Shown: positions 46,701-57,794 of the stretch, one piece after another
Position numbering within the stretch: the stretch's first letter is position 1
Layout of the letters: every line of letters begins with the position of its first letter
Origin: Macrotrachela quadricornifera
Taxonomy: Eukaryota; Rotifera; Eurotatoria; Philodinida; Philodinidae
Direction of reading: 5' to 3'
DNA length: 64,000 bases
Assembly: GCA_022393335.1 (NCBI GenBank)
Contig: JAJEKB010020254.1
Coordinates: forward strand, 1 to 64,000
Program-made: the position numbers and the translations under genes
Notes under the pieces: model-generated
Told to the model about the DNA's origin: nothing
Seen by the model: only the letters and a program-made list of their open reading frames with translations
Databases searched by the model: none

Positions 46701-49700
46701 TAATGTGTTAGAAATTTCCTGTTTTGACAGTTAAATAGTCCTTAGTTCATTATCTATTCCTTACAAAAATTAACTTCTTAAACTCATGTGCTGAATTTAA
46801 GAAGTTTTTTCGTCAAAATCATTCGTTTGTTTATGTTAAAAAATAGTGCACATTTCTACTCATTCCTTGCCTCATCTCATCTCATCTCTGTTCTTACGTG
46901 AATTCTTCGTTAATATACACCATTCGACAATAGAAAAAAAGAGCGTTCTATACAGTGATGTACTTATTATCGAAAAAATATTTTGAAAAAGACCTGAATT
47001 TCAACAAATATTCATGTGTTGATGCAGATCTTCAATAATTCTTGTTTTTGTCAACTATAATAAGATCAAAATTGACTTTCAAACATATCATTGGAATGAA
47101 TGTTAAAACTGTACAAAATAGACTATTTGAATGATTTTTAAAAAGAATGCTTGACATTGGAGACAATCTAACCACTTTGATTGACTACACTGATACTTAC
47201 AGATGAGTTGCATCTTGATGAATATGCTAATCTTCATCTACATAAGGAGAACGAAATGGAACCGATATTAAAGGAGAGAAGTTCGATAACATATTTTTAG
47301 AAAATTTTGGCATCTTATTCAGTTTTTTGAGTTCTTTTGAACTATGTAATCTCTATCAACTCGTCACCAAATCAGAAAGATGATCAAAAAACTCATCAAT
47401 TTTTCTCCACTCTGGAAACATTATAAAATGAAAGTACCTTAGTAATGCTTGCTTCAAGACAAAAGGCGAATGGAAATTTTTGGAATAACTTTTGATAGGA
47501 ACAAGATATAGAGAGTTACACTTTTCATCGTTGAAACGAGCAGCCTTATCTTGTTTCTATCGAAAGTTATTTCAAAAACTATCACTCACCTTTTATTTTG
47601 ATATTGATTTGTTAAGATCTCATCTCTTTATAGTAAAATTTTTTAAAAGGATGTCATGGTTCCTATCAGGAACATCAGGAACATTCATTTTCGAACTTTG
47701 ACTTGAGGCTTCACATAAACATAGATCGTAGTGATAGTAGTTTATTGTAAAAATTCTAGTTTTTTTTCTTGTCCATGTCGTAAAATAAGAATATCAAATA
47801 TGAACATATAAACATAATCAACAAATTCATATTTTATGAATAATATTATTTCTTTATTCAAATGAAAAGGACGCTCAGGTAATTATTTAAGATTCATTTA
47901 GTTGTCTAGTATTGTTGGCGTTATTTACTAGAAAATATTCCATTTATAACAAAAACTTTCGAATTCGTAAATGAATTTTTTTCGTATATGATATTGAGAA
48001 TCGTAAAAATTAGTTTTTGTGTTCATTATGCTACATTAGTTATGTTTTGAGTTCTATCTATTTGAATGATTTTGTTTACTCTTCAAGTATATTTCAAACA
48101 AAAAATAAAGAACTAATATGAAAAATAATCTGATGATATGCACGAGCGAGTGGTTGGAAGGAGCGGATTGCAGAGACACCGACTATCAAATGCGAGCTAT
48201 CTTTAGTGCTTCACTTTAGTAAATCTGAAATGTCAGCTTGTTTAAATAATAGCAGCTTATGAAAATACCTTCTCTATTTTTATACATGAGTCCCCCCCCC
48301 CTTCAATAATTGGAAATCATTCATTATTATCTACCAAAATCGATCTTAATTTTTAAATCTATAAAGAGTCTGTGTGACATAGTTTTGAAAAAATACACTA
48401 GAACCAGACTCTGAATATTTGTCTCAAGGGCGGGCGAAAAAATTTCCTAGTGCTCCATATAGAAAATATTTAGAATCACATCGTATCTTTAGAATTTTCT
48501 AAATAATTTTTATTTGCAAAAGTTCAAATAAAAGTTTATATTTAGGTAAGAAATTAAAATATTGAATGTTGGAGTGGCATAGTGTAATATGATACATTCG
48601 GCTTGGGTGAGCTGATTGGTAGGTAAACTGAAGGTGTAGACGATCGATACTCTACGTGTTCAGTTTTCTAATATTTCATTTAGAAAATCTTGCGAAGATC
48701 CAGCCAAGAACTTAATGCCATCTTGTAGAAAACCTAGTTCAATTTTACAAAAGTCATGCCATGATACTAGACAAAACCTTCGCAGAATTCCAATCACATT
48801 CTAAAAGATGAAAGCAAAAATCCATTATTTATTCGATTTCGAGTTTTGAAATTTTCACATGATTCTAGAATTTCCTGCCTATACACTTCTCTCAGAATTT
48901 AGTCGTTTCATCAGGAAAAAATAGCGAATTCTTGCAGGATCCTGGTCAAAGCTTTCAAGAACTTTGCGCTGAAACATCAAAGATTTTCCTTAGGACTATT
49001 ATTTGAAACAGACAAAATGAATATTATTATTAATGAGAACAAAAGTAAGAGAGACAATATTTTTGAGTGAGCTCACCTATTCATTCAATTGAACACTGTT
49101 GGAAATTGTATAAAATAGAACTTAAAGAAATACGCTATCTTGTAGGTGAGATATAAATGTTTTTTTTATCTCGATTTTCATAAAACAATGGATATGAAAA
49201 GAAAAAAAAAGACCACTAGAGAACAAGAAATCTCTGTATTTTTTCTATCACTATTTTAATACATGATTTTGAAGAATGTTCTATATATGTCTTTCAAGGA
49301 TTTTAAACTAATTCTAGCAAGAAATAGTTTCTCTCCAATTTATATTTTCTTTTTATTTGAGAAATCGTTGATATACACATCAATAAAACATATTGTAATG
49401 GAGCTTTTCTTTACGACAACAGAGAATGTTCTCTATTCTTCTTTTCTCACAATTCAAAGAAAATGAAAACTTCCTTTTGATGATCATCTTTTATCTTTCT
49501 TTTAGTACCACTTCGTGCCAGTTTGATAGATATTCCTCCAAATGCCACATGGAACAAGAATGGTCAAAGAATAGGAGGACAAAATCCAACACTCTCTGAC
49601 CCTCAAGGTTTATATGTAGATGATGAACAAACAATTTATGTTGTTGATTCTGAAAAGCACCGTATTGTGGCATGGAAATCGGGTCAAACAAATGGACAAT

Positions 49701-50419
49701 TAGTGGCAGGTAGACATGGACAAGGAAATGGTACTCATCAACTGGACAGACCAACAGATGTGATTGTGGATAAAGAGAGAGATAGTCTTATTATTTGTGA
49801 CCAGGGGAATAGGAGAGTAGTTAGATGGCCTCGTCAAAATGGAATATGTGGAGAAATAATTATTTCGAATATCTCTTGTGCGGGTTTGACAATGGATGAC
49901 AATGGATTTCTCTATGTCTCTGATAAAGACAAACATGAAGTAAGAAAATATAGAATGGGTGAATCCCAAGGAATAGTAGTAGCAGGTGGAAATGGAAATG
50001 GAAATCGTCTTGATCAGCTTCATTTTCCCACTTACATATTCGTCGATCGAGAACATTCAGTATTTGTGTCTGATCATTTTAATCATCGTGTGATGAAATG
50101 GATAGAAGGTACAAAAGAAGGTATCGTTGTTGCTGGTGGACAAGGAGAAGGAAATAGTCTGACACAATTGTATTATCCTTATGGAGTTGTAGTTGATCAA
50201 TTGGATACTGTTTATGTAGCTGATAGTTGTAATGATCGAATTGTACGTTGGCTTAAAGGTGCACAAGAAGGAAGTGTTATTGTTGGTGGAAATGGTGAAG
50301 GAGCACAAGCAAATCAACTCAATTGCCCTATAGGATTGTCATTTGATCGACAAGGTAATCTTTACGTTGTTGATCATAATAACAATCGAGTACAACGATT
50401 TAACATTGAGATACCATGA
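43701..50419 (+). CDS. TRIM-like RING / coiled-coil / NHL-repeat protein (probable E3 ubiquitin ligase)
   Basis: Two exons are proposed: 43701-44772 and 49506-50419, joined across a 4.7 kb intron (donor GTGAGT, acceptor TTTTAG) in phase 1, giving 661 residues. Residues 23-61 form a C3HC4 RING: C23, C26, C38, H40, C43, C46, C58, C61. Residues about 140-345 are a long coiled coil built from near-repeats of about 23 residues (QVQLSEQLKKNEELQHEMTQ). The second exon encodes about six NHL repeats (YVDDEQTIYVVDSEKHRIVA, FVDREHSVFVSDHFNHRVMK, VVDQLDTVYVADSCNDRIVR), forming a beta-propeller. A RING with NHL propeller implies ubiquitin transfer to targets held by the propeller. The intron contains foldback elements. 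If unspliced, translation stops at 44822. The B-box exon at 40570 could also join this NHL exon. Target is unknown. Confidence 0.8.
45040..45630. repeat. Foldback element in the large intron
   Basis: The left arm (about 45050-45260), with GTCTAAGCAGCTCAACGAG and GTGCAATGAAATTTTTCAT, pairs with the right arm (about 45410-45625), with CAGTGAGCTGCTTAGACA and AAATTTGATTGCAC. An inner pair near 45280-45400 shares TCTAGAAAC/ATACTTTGAGCT-type blocks. No ORF is present. Confidence 0.7.
47483..47580. repeat. Short palindrome related to the gap-centred palindrome
   Basis: AATAACTTTTGATAGGAACA at 47483 is mirrored by TTTCTATCGAAAGTTATTTC at 47555-47576. The core AGAGAGTTACACTTTTCATCG resembles AGAGAGCTGCGGTTTTCACCG at 28.38 kb. 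It lies in the large intron of the RING/NHL gene. Confidence 0.6.
48571..48665 (+). other. Possible tRNA-derived sequence (SINE or decayed tRNA)
   Basis: GGAGTGGCATAGTGTAATAT resembles a tRNA 5' end with an A box (TGGCATAGTG), and GACGATCGATACTC about 55 bp later resembles a B box. No convincing cloverleaf, anticodon arm or acceptor stem could be drawn. A 10-C homopolymer lies upstream at 48292-48301. Confidence 0.25.
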
Positions 50420-50809
50420 AATTAATGAGATGAACTGATAAATTTTATTTATTTTCAGCTATTGATTATACCATTTTGATTGCTGTGTAATTTTAATTGA
50501 AAAGAAATAAATGAATTGATATACATTTATATTCACGTGCGCGCCACCAAAGAGACCCTGGTTGTTGTAGGCACAAAGGCCAATAGCGGTAAGACCATGT
50601 ACGTACATAAAAGGTCTTTCTGTTGTCTTTGTTCAACAAGAGCAGTATCTCTCTGGATTGAATTAATGTAGAAAACACACATTAATTCAATGCTAAAGGA
50701 AAAGTAGTTAGAAGAAATGGACAGTACTCACCCTCACACCTTTGGGGAAAAATTTGGGGTGGAAATAAGTATACTACTCTTTCTGTTCCAATGTAACAGT
50801 AGTATGTTT

Positions 50810-51707
50810 CAGAGCTCGGCATGAGCCACAAAAATGTGACCCGATCCGAGGTTAAAATTTTTTTTCGGTATCCGATCTGATCAGAGTAGTCAAATGTTGT
50901 TTTAGGATTTATCTCAATTTGAAACTACACAAACATGTTTTTGACAATTAATTCGCAGCTAATGAGCTTTCAAAGAAAACAATTATTTTCTAATTTTAAC
51001 AATCTATTCTTGTTATTTTCTTCTATTTCATTTTCTTTGTTGAACGCAACAAAAGAATATCATCTACTAGGTCTGGTGAGATGACCGATCGGCGTTCGGA
51101 AATGATTTGTTCTGCAACGCTGAATGAGCGTTTAACACTTGCTGATGTTCCCGGCACAGTGAAAATTTGTGATGCAACTTCTGCTAAATTTGGTAAAGAA
51201 TCAGACATTGTTTTCTAGAAACCCAAGTATATCATTGGTATTTGTTTCACGATGATCCATTTTGAGATATTGTGATAATTCGTCTTGTTGTTTAGAAACT
51301 CTTGGGTTATTCACATATTTCCGTAGATAATGACAGTTGTCATCATCATCACTACTACTACTGGTCGCTTGTGCTGAAGAAGCAACGGATTGACTTGCTG
51401 CTTGTAATCGTTTCTTCAAATATCTTTGTGCTTGAGTTTGTTCCGATTTCGTTGCCCCACGTAAAGTACGATAATTTGGATTGAGCATTGCAACTGCAAA
51501 ATATATATCTTGTAATTCTATTTTACGTTCAAGAATGGTGAGACATTTGTCTTTTAAGAAACATAGTATTGATGAATCGATGGCTGATGTTTTAAGTTCA
51601 TTTTTCAAATACCATACACATGGTACTATTAATGGTAATGTAGGACGATCTTTTGCTTGAAGATCGGCGATAACTCGTCGAAATGGTTCAAGAAACCAGA
51701 TAATATC
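50810..51707 (-). pseudogene. hAT transposase 3' exon with C-terminal dimerisation domain, frameshifted
   Basis: On the minus strand an acceptor (TTTCATAG) at 51708 precedes an exon reading DIIWFLEPFRRVIADLQAKD, then IYFAVAMLNPNYRTLRGAT, a Ser/Asp-rich linker and DILGFLENN. At about 51205 the frame changes, and the next frame reads SLPNLAEVASQIFTVPGTSA, then VKRSFSVAEQIISERRSVI to a stop at 51023, the canonical hAT dimerisation region (the tsaSvERsFS motif, here SASVKRSFS). The one-base frame break disables it unless it is a sequencing error. A probable element end, CAGAGCTCGGCATGAGCC, starts at 50810. The N-terminal zinc finger and DDE region upstream (above 51707) were not recognised. Confidence 0.82.
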
Positions 51708-51889
51708 CTATGAAATAAAAAATAAGAAAAGACTCCTTCATAATGAAGTAAGTTAATATTCGAGTAGAGTTATTGGAACAACTAACATCTGTGTAACTCG
51801 GGAGTTGTTTTGAATGACTCGATTAAAACGTAAAGTGCAATTCATCGAAACATAGTTTTTACTTTAAGAATTTTTTGATTGATAGCCGT

Positions 51890-52330
51890 GAGCATATCAA
51901 ACTTGTTCGCTTCCGATAGGATAACAAGTAGTGTGGATCGAGACGATCCACTAGGTCCCTTGATTGTAGCTTCGGACTAATACCCTAGCGACACATATAT
52001 TCCTTTCACAAATTAAGATTACGACTAAAGCTAACGGGATAGCTCTCGATAATAAAGAATACTACCGATACATAATAGTTGAGAACCTATGGGGACCCTC
52101 AATATATAATAGTTCAGGACCCAAGGGTAGCCCAGATATATAGTGCTTCACGACCTGCCCGTACTAGGCTACGTGAACATGTGTGAGTCCTAGCAGTGAT
52201 GTGTTCTGATTAGTGGAAAAAATTGACCAATCCCCGAGGTGCGAACAAACACAAACACACCGACAATTTCGGGTTTTAGACCCTGATCTACAGTCAAGGG
52301 AATTATTTGACATAATAGTCTGAGAACAAT
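51890..52330. repeat. Repeat-rich stretch with GAGGACCC-type units
   Basis: ATAGTTGAGAACCTATGGGG and ATAGTTCAGGACCCAAGGG units at 52075-52165 resemble the tandem repeat at 18.7 kb. GGATCGAGACGATCC at about 51935 is a short palindrome. There is no gene. Confidence 0.45.
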
Positions 52331-52629
52331 ATTTTCAAGTTTTCATGCACAAACTCCTACCGAGTGATGATCTTTGACATAGATATAATAAATAAGATTT
52401 ATTCCATGAAGAAGTAAATTAAAAGAATGATTATCATTTATATATGAATCACAGATAGCAAATATTTCTATAAAAGGATAATAGGTGAAGATTGGACGTT
52501 AGCTATCTCTCTTTCAAATGATTAAGAAGACTGAAATATAAAATAATTACAATCGAAATTATGTTCAGTAATAATCATACAAAATTTTATTTCAGAAAAG
52601 GACGAGCGAATCTGTAGGATGAGCGCTGT

Positions 52630-53430
52630 TTGTATTTAACTTTATCAAATTATTATTTTTTTAAATGATAGGTAGATACATCGAGTTTTTTTATCCGAAC
52701 AAGTTTCATAAATACTATTCTAAGATATCATGTTTCACCAATATAGAAAATATCGACTTATTTCTATTTGCAAAAAAATAAGTTATATGAGGTTGATTGT
52801 CAGGCACTTTGTATTTGAATTTTCATTCATTTAATACATTGTATTAAAAAAAACAAAATATGCTAAAAGATGGAGCATGAAAAGCTCTACAAATTATATA
52901 AGATTGGTTACTTAATAATTGCGTTTTTGCTTTCAAACTAGACAAAACTTTGAGCATTCAGATTTCGATCGTGCAAAAACGATGTTCTTTTTAATGCACA
53001 ATGAATTAGTTTTTTTCTTATTTCACCTTTTCATCGACCGATGTACCTTAATACAGAAAAAAGCAAAGTATACCAATCTGCGACTGATTTTTGTCATTAC
53101 GAAGACATCATTTTTCTTTCTAAAATAACAAAATTTCTTTTTTCATATATAAAACAAAATGTTTTTTGTAAATTGTAGAGTTTTTCATGTTCCATCTTTT
53201 AGTATATTTTGTTTTTTTTAATACAATGTATCAAACGAATGAAAATTCTAATACAAAGTGCCGACATTTAACCTAATATAACTTATTTGTTTGCAAATAG
53301 AAATAAGTCGATATTTTCTATATTGTTGAAACATGATATCTTAGAATAGTATTTATGAAACTTGTTCGGATAAAAAAAACTCGATGTATCTACCTATCAT
53401 TTAAAAAAATAATAATTTGATAAAGTTAAA
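52630..53430. repeat. Foldback element, family 1 (largest copy, about 800 bp)
   Basis: The left arm (52630-52900) and right arm (53165-53430) are nearly perfect reverse complements. The outer part shares AACTTTATCAAATTATTATT and the inner part AAAACAAAATATGCTAAAAG. The loop of about 265 bp has no supported ORF. The small ORF 52919-53128 lies in the loop. Confidence 0.85.
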
Positions 53431-54037
53431 TATAATAGTGGAAATATCATCAAAAACTTTTAGGAAGGAACTTTCAGATACACTGTAGATACTAAATGCA
53501 ATAATAATAATTTCAGCTGGATCATATCAACCACATGAATTATCTTGTGAAGTTTTTTGTTGGCAATTACATTATCGAACAGATGATTGATATGTTTTCT
53601 GACTAATCCAACGACCTTTTATACATCATCCAATGTATATATAGAAGAGTAAATAAGGAAAGTATTATGTATATCCTTCGTACTTCCATCTAGATAAGTA
53701 TAACGAAGAAGATGAATTGTTACAAACGAGAAAGAAAAAAAAAAGATTGATCTAGATATATACGAATAGATAGATTCTGCAGAAAGGGAAAGATAATATA
53801 CTTAGCTTTATATCTCTACATGAGAGGATAAATAGAAAACAGTAAAAACAAGAATTTATTTGTCGATTTTTTTTCTTTATGTTAGAAAACATCAAAGCCT
53901 TCAAAACTTACTGTAATCTTTAATTATTTTTCATATAGATACATGTATGAAATAACTTCTCATGTTTAACAAGGCGAGATAATAACAACAATACAAATAA
54001 ATCAATAAAACAGTTCCTGATTCATCTTTTCGTAGTG
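53431..54037. other. Upstream region of the SOD gene, nothing specific recognised
   Basis: AT-rich with poly-A stretches. No clear TATA box can be assigned to the gene starting at 54038. Confidence 0.35.
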
Positions 54038-55330
54038 ATGATGAAATTTATTTCATTATATTACTTCACATTAAGCACGCTTATCATCTGTATTGATGGT
54101 AAGTTCATGAAGAATTGACTCATTCCGATTAGAATTACTCAATAAAAATATGCACACACTTCTTTTCTCATCGATACAAATTCGATTCGACTTTAATGTA
54201 ATCTTCATGTATTATTTTTCAGTTGCAACATCTTTCCCGTTCGAAATGAGAACATGGATTGCTAGAGCTGATTTACATGTGGATTCGAGTCCATTGCCAA
54301 TCGGTACATTGACCTTTACACAATCAGATTTTCTCGGTTCAACTGTTCGCATAATGGGTACATTGTTTAATTTAATACCAAACACAAGATATCATGGATT
54401 TCATGTGCACATGTTTGCATTACCTGATGGCGAATGGAATTGTTCAAAAGCGGGTGATCATTGGAATCCTTATGGTACTAGTTTTTTTTCTCTTATCTAA
54501 CAATATTTTCTAACATTTGACTAGGTAAAATACATGGTGACAGATATGATCCTATTGAACGACGACATGTTGGAGATCTTGGAAACATTTGGTGAGTATT
54601 TTATTGTATAATATATAGCGATTACTTTTTCTAAATGGTCCTTTTAAAGGTCTAATCAATTTGGTGTTGTGATAATTGATTTCGAAGACTCAATTATTCA
54701 ATTGCATCCTTTATCAACTAGTTCCATTCTAGACAAATCAATTGTTGTTCACAAAGACATAGACGATCTCGGTCGTGGCATATATAGTGATAGTAGAACA
54801 ACAGGGTACAGACAGACAACACATTGATGATTGATATAAGTACTCATTTTGATTATTTTTAGTCATGCAGGTGCTCGAATTGCCTGTGGAAATATTCGAA
54901 TAATAGATAGAGGTTTGTTCTGATCGTTTTTCTTCAACATGTCATTCTTAAGGTATATAGTATAACTACCTGTACTTTGCTTTATTAATTCATAGATAGG
55001 GAGATTATAAATAAACACAATCCTATAAAATTGAAATCTGTTTTTGCAGTAATGATAACATTTGTAGGATTAAATCAACGAAATTTTTTACCGGCTCTTT
55101 CTGATCAAAGTAATCAACTACAACAAGCAACATGGCGACCATTCCTCCTTCCACGTTCTTGCGACTGTATGAGCACAACCGGTCAATGTGTGTCTTATGG
55201 TAGTTATCAATGCTCTTTTAGTCATTGGACAACCATCGTACAATGCATTGGGAAAAATAAATGGATCTCGATTGGAAATTGTCCGTCCTCTTGCAGATTA
55301 TTGGCAAATGGCGAACCCTACTGTATTTGA
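54038..55330 (+). CDS. Secreted Cu/Zn superoxide dismutase, possible Cys-rich C-terminal exon
   Basis: The enzyme converts superoxide to oxygen and hydrogen peroxide. Exons are 54038-54098, 54223-54474, 54525-54591, 54650-54805 and 54863 onward, with GT-AG introns of 50-124 bp and consistent phases. Exon 1 is a signal peptide (MMKFISLYYFTLSTLIICID). All metal ligands are visible: H81 and H83 in GFHVHMF, bridging H100, H108, H119 and D122, and H161. C94 and C187 can form the disulphide, and R184 is the active-site arginine. Read through to TGA at 54921-54923, the protein has 198 residues. Alternatively a donor after 54912 joins in phase to 55050-55330, giving 288 residues with a Cys-rich tail (CDCMSTTGQC, YQCSFSH, GNCPSSCRL, EPYC). 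The tail is not a standard SOD part and its function is unknown. An extracellular antioxidant role is expected. Confidence 0.9.
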
Positions 55331-56500
55331 CTTAAACATACTTTCTTCTCGCACAATGCTTTTCTCTATCTTTTGGTAGCAATTTTTCATCTATACGAAA
55401 AATATACGACCTTTCAATAGATTGTCCTAGAAATAGTTTCATTAATTGTCTGCTTGATTTCTCGTATGTCTGCATTTCATTGATTGATCGAATAATGATC
55501 TCGGTACAATACGAGTTCTTTCGAATAAAATTCGATCAAAGGTAATGGACGTAGAAGAATCGATTGGTACCGTTACTTTTCCAAGATTTTTTTGAACTAA
55601 TTGTTTTTAGTAGAAAAAAAGGGTGGTTTTTTGTAAAGACATATTTTTGCAATAAAGTTTTATCAAAGCCTTTCGAGATCTAGGCATCTCTCAGTATAAT
55701 TTTTACATATATCCGACTTTTTTCTGTTCAAGCTACTGAACTGAAATGCCTCATTGAGCTTAATAGAAACCGACAACAGTAGTGTATTTCCTTTGAATTT
55801 GAAATTCTCTAAATGAATGGTATAGTGATAGTTCTGAAACGTCATTTCTACGAGAAAGTGCTAAATGAGTTCTTAGACGAGTGTTACATGTAATATTTCT
55901 TACTCATCGTAAAATACGATTCTAAATAAGAATTGAAGTAAATGGCCAAAAAATTTGATTCTTAACCTGGCATACAGATCACTACAGACGTTTCAAAATG
56001 TCTGTTATTCAGAAAAAAGGAGTTCTATAGAACATGTTTGTAGATTTTATTATAGGGGATGCTTTGAAAAATTGCCTATATATAAGAATATAGAGGCTCT
56101 GTTCATACAGCCGTTTTAACGGATGAAAAAAAGGAATGTTCTCTCTTTTAGTGAAGATGATTAATGAAAGGAAAAAAACAGTATTAGGGAAATTTGTCAG
56201 TGTAGTCCTCAAAAAAAAACTTAAACAGCGAAACGTCTCTCTTTAAATAATGAAATGCTGTTGAATTTGTGAGGAAAACGTTACCGAAGTAGAAAGCAGA
56301 AATACGTTTTTCTTATATTAATCTTTATTCTATTAGAGAAGTTTTGCAAGAAATCTGTCAATAAATTTGAAAAATATTCAATAAACTTTTCTTTCTTTAC
56401 TGTATCCAAAATATTTAAAAGAAACAAAATGATGACAAAAAATATTTATGTCACCGACTTAGCATAAGTTTCTCGTATTCCATTTTTGTCATTTATATTC
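55331..56500. other. Intergenic stretch, nothing recognised
   Basis: AT-rich. Short ORFs at 55663-55845 and 56009-56212 (minus) have no motif. Confidence 0.4.
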
Positions 56501-56784
56501 TTATTTTTTCTTCCATCCAGGTTCTCCTTGTTTTTGTAATTCTGTTTTCTTTTGTCCGTATTGATAATGACTTCCATCCTTCAATATATCTCCATCTTTA
56601 TTGGCCGGATGATAATGAGGATATTCTCCTGATTTATGTGCAGTATGATGAACTGGTGTACGACCTCCACTATGACTTCTTGCACGATCTCTTGCTTCAG
56701 CTCGACTTGGAGAATGATGAAAATGTAGACGAGGATCTCCACTACCACCAATCTGTCGATGAACATCATCCTGACGACTTGATC
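56501..56784 (-). CDS. Terminal exon of a His/Arg-rich protein of unknown function
   Basis: A TTGCTAG acceptor at 56785 leads into an exon of about 93 codons (first codon split) with stop at 56501. It reads QDDVHRQIGGSGDPRLHFHH, then SPSRAEARDRARSHSGGRTP, VHHTAHKSGEYPHYHPANKD and a Lys-rich end. Histidines are regularly placed (HFHH, VHHTAH, YPHYH), which suggests metal binding or a small catalytic fold. The general layout recalls His-rich domains at the ends of some bacterial secreted polymorphic proteins, which I cannot verify. Upstream exons would lie at higher coordinates but none is identifiable before the plus-strand ORF at 57324. Composition is much richer in GC than the flanks, supporting real coding. 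Confidence 0.6.
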
Positions 56785-57002
56785 CTAGCAAGCAGAAATA
56801 AAAATATGCTAAGTGTTTCAATACAACGAGCTGAATTTTATTTAATTGAATGGCATAATGATTAAAATTAATTTAGGAGGAAAATTCCTGACTAATATGA
56901 TCTTTGAAATCAATCACTCGATTACTTATTGTTAAGCCGAATTTTAGCCAAAAACGGTTCCACGCTTGAAATCTTTTTTAGCTAGTCCTTGAGCTTAAAA
57001 AT

Positions 57003-57105
57003 GCATTTATTTTGTGAAACAGGATCTGAAAGAGTGTTGAAATGTTTAGGGGTAGGAATTCGCACCCCCCACCTCCCCCACAGACCGTGACCGACACACA
57101 AAAGA
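57003..57105. repeat. Second copy of the G-run dispersed repeat (reverse orientation)
   Basis: TTTTGTGAAACAGGATCTGA, AGTGTTGAAATGTTTAGGGG and C-rich runs (CACCCCCCACCTCCCCCACA), then GACCGTGACCGACA, match the reverse complement of 8095-8215. Confidence 0.7.
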
Positions 57106-57323
57106 ACTATCAAAGTATTTATTTACTAAATACTTTGATAGAAAGGTACAAATTCGATTGAATTCTATTTATCGTATCATCTCAGAAAAAAATCTTTGCA
57201 CATTTAAAACATAACATAAAAGATCTCTCTCTATATGTATATATTAAATTTATTATAGAAAAGGCAAGGTTTTCAAGTACTCTGCAGTAAACTTGTTATT
57301 AGAGTAAAAACATAGTAAGAGCG

Positions 57324-57794
57324 ATGATTCAAACATGTCTCATATGTAACATGGGAATTATTTTAAATTCAGATGATGACGTGGTTCACCATGGATACAT
57401 GTTTCTCGAACATAAATTGTGGTATTTCGATCAATATCCACATAATATAGCATGTTTAATTTCGAGATTACCTTCAAATTCACTTCTTTTTAAATCATTG
57501 TTTTTATTCCTATCTTGTATACATTCTATGTTATTTAACAGACACAATAAAGTTTTTAGTACTTATGCGTTATTTGCAATCCATATTGACTATAGAAGTA
57601 TATCGGACTTCGAAAAAATGATGTGTGATACTGATTGCATTTATTCACAATATAACAAGTTTCATCGTGTTTCACATTTTTATTCCTGCAGAAATTGTGC
57701 TGAAAGCTTTTCTATGAGTAAAGGTTCTACGATATTTGTTATTTGGGAACTAAACTTTTATCAATTCGAAGAAAATTTGTTATATAATAGATGA
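57324..57794 (+). CDS. Uncharacterised 156-residue protein with paired-Cys motifs
   Basis: This single-exon ORF is the longest intact one in its neighbourhood. It starts MIQTCLICNMGIILNSDDDV, has a hydrophobic segment around LLFKSLFLFLSCIHSML, and near the end carries CDTDC and YSCRNC. Two CxxC-type pairs could bind zinc. The reading frame ends in TAG-like context at 57792-57794 with no obvious splice need. No family is recognised. It could be an uncharacterised rotifer gene or a long chance ORF. Codon use is AT-rich like the flanks, so evidence for expression is weak. Confidence 0.45.
   Translation: MIQTCLICNMGIILNSDDDVVHHGYMFLEHKLWYFDQYPHNIACLISRLPSNSLLFKSLFLFLSCIHSMLFNRHNKVFSTYALFAIHIDYRSISDFEKMMCDTDCIYSQYNKFHRVSHFYSCRNCAESFSMSKGSTIFVIWELNFYQFEENLLYNR

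Noticed and set aside
49700..50317. Minus-strand ORFs opposite the NHL exon
   Set aside because: They are antisense shadows of the NHL repeats.
50510..50700. GC-richer segment with a minus-strand ORF near the NHL gene end
   Set aside because: No domain is recognised and the frame is not clearly favoured. It is probably part of a repeat.
52919..53128. 69-codon ORF in the loop of a foldback element
   Set aside because: It is short, has no motif, and its start lies in the repeat arm.
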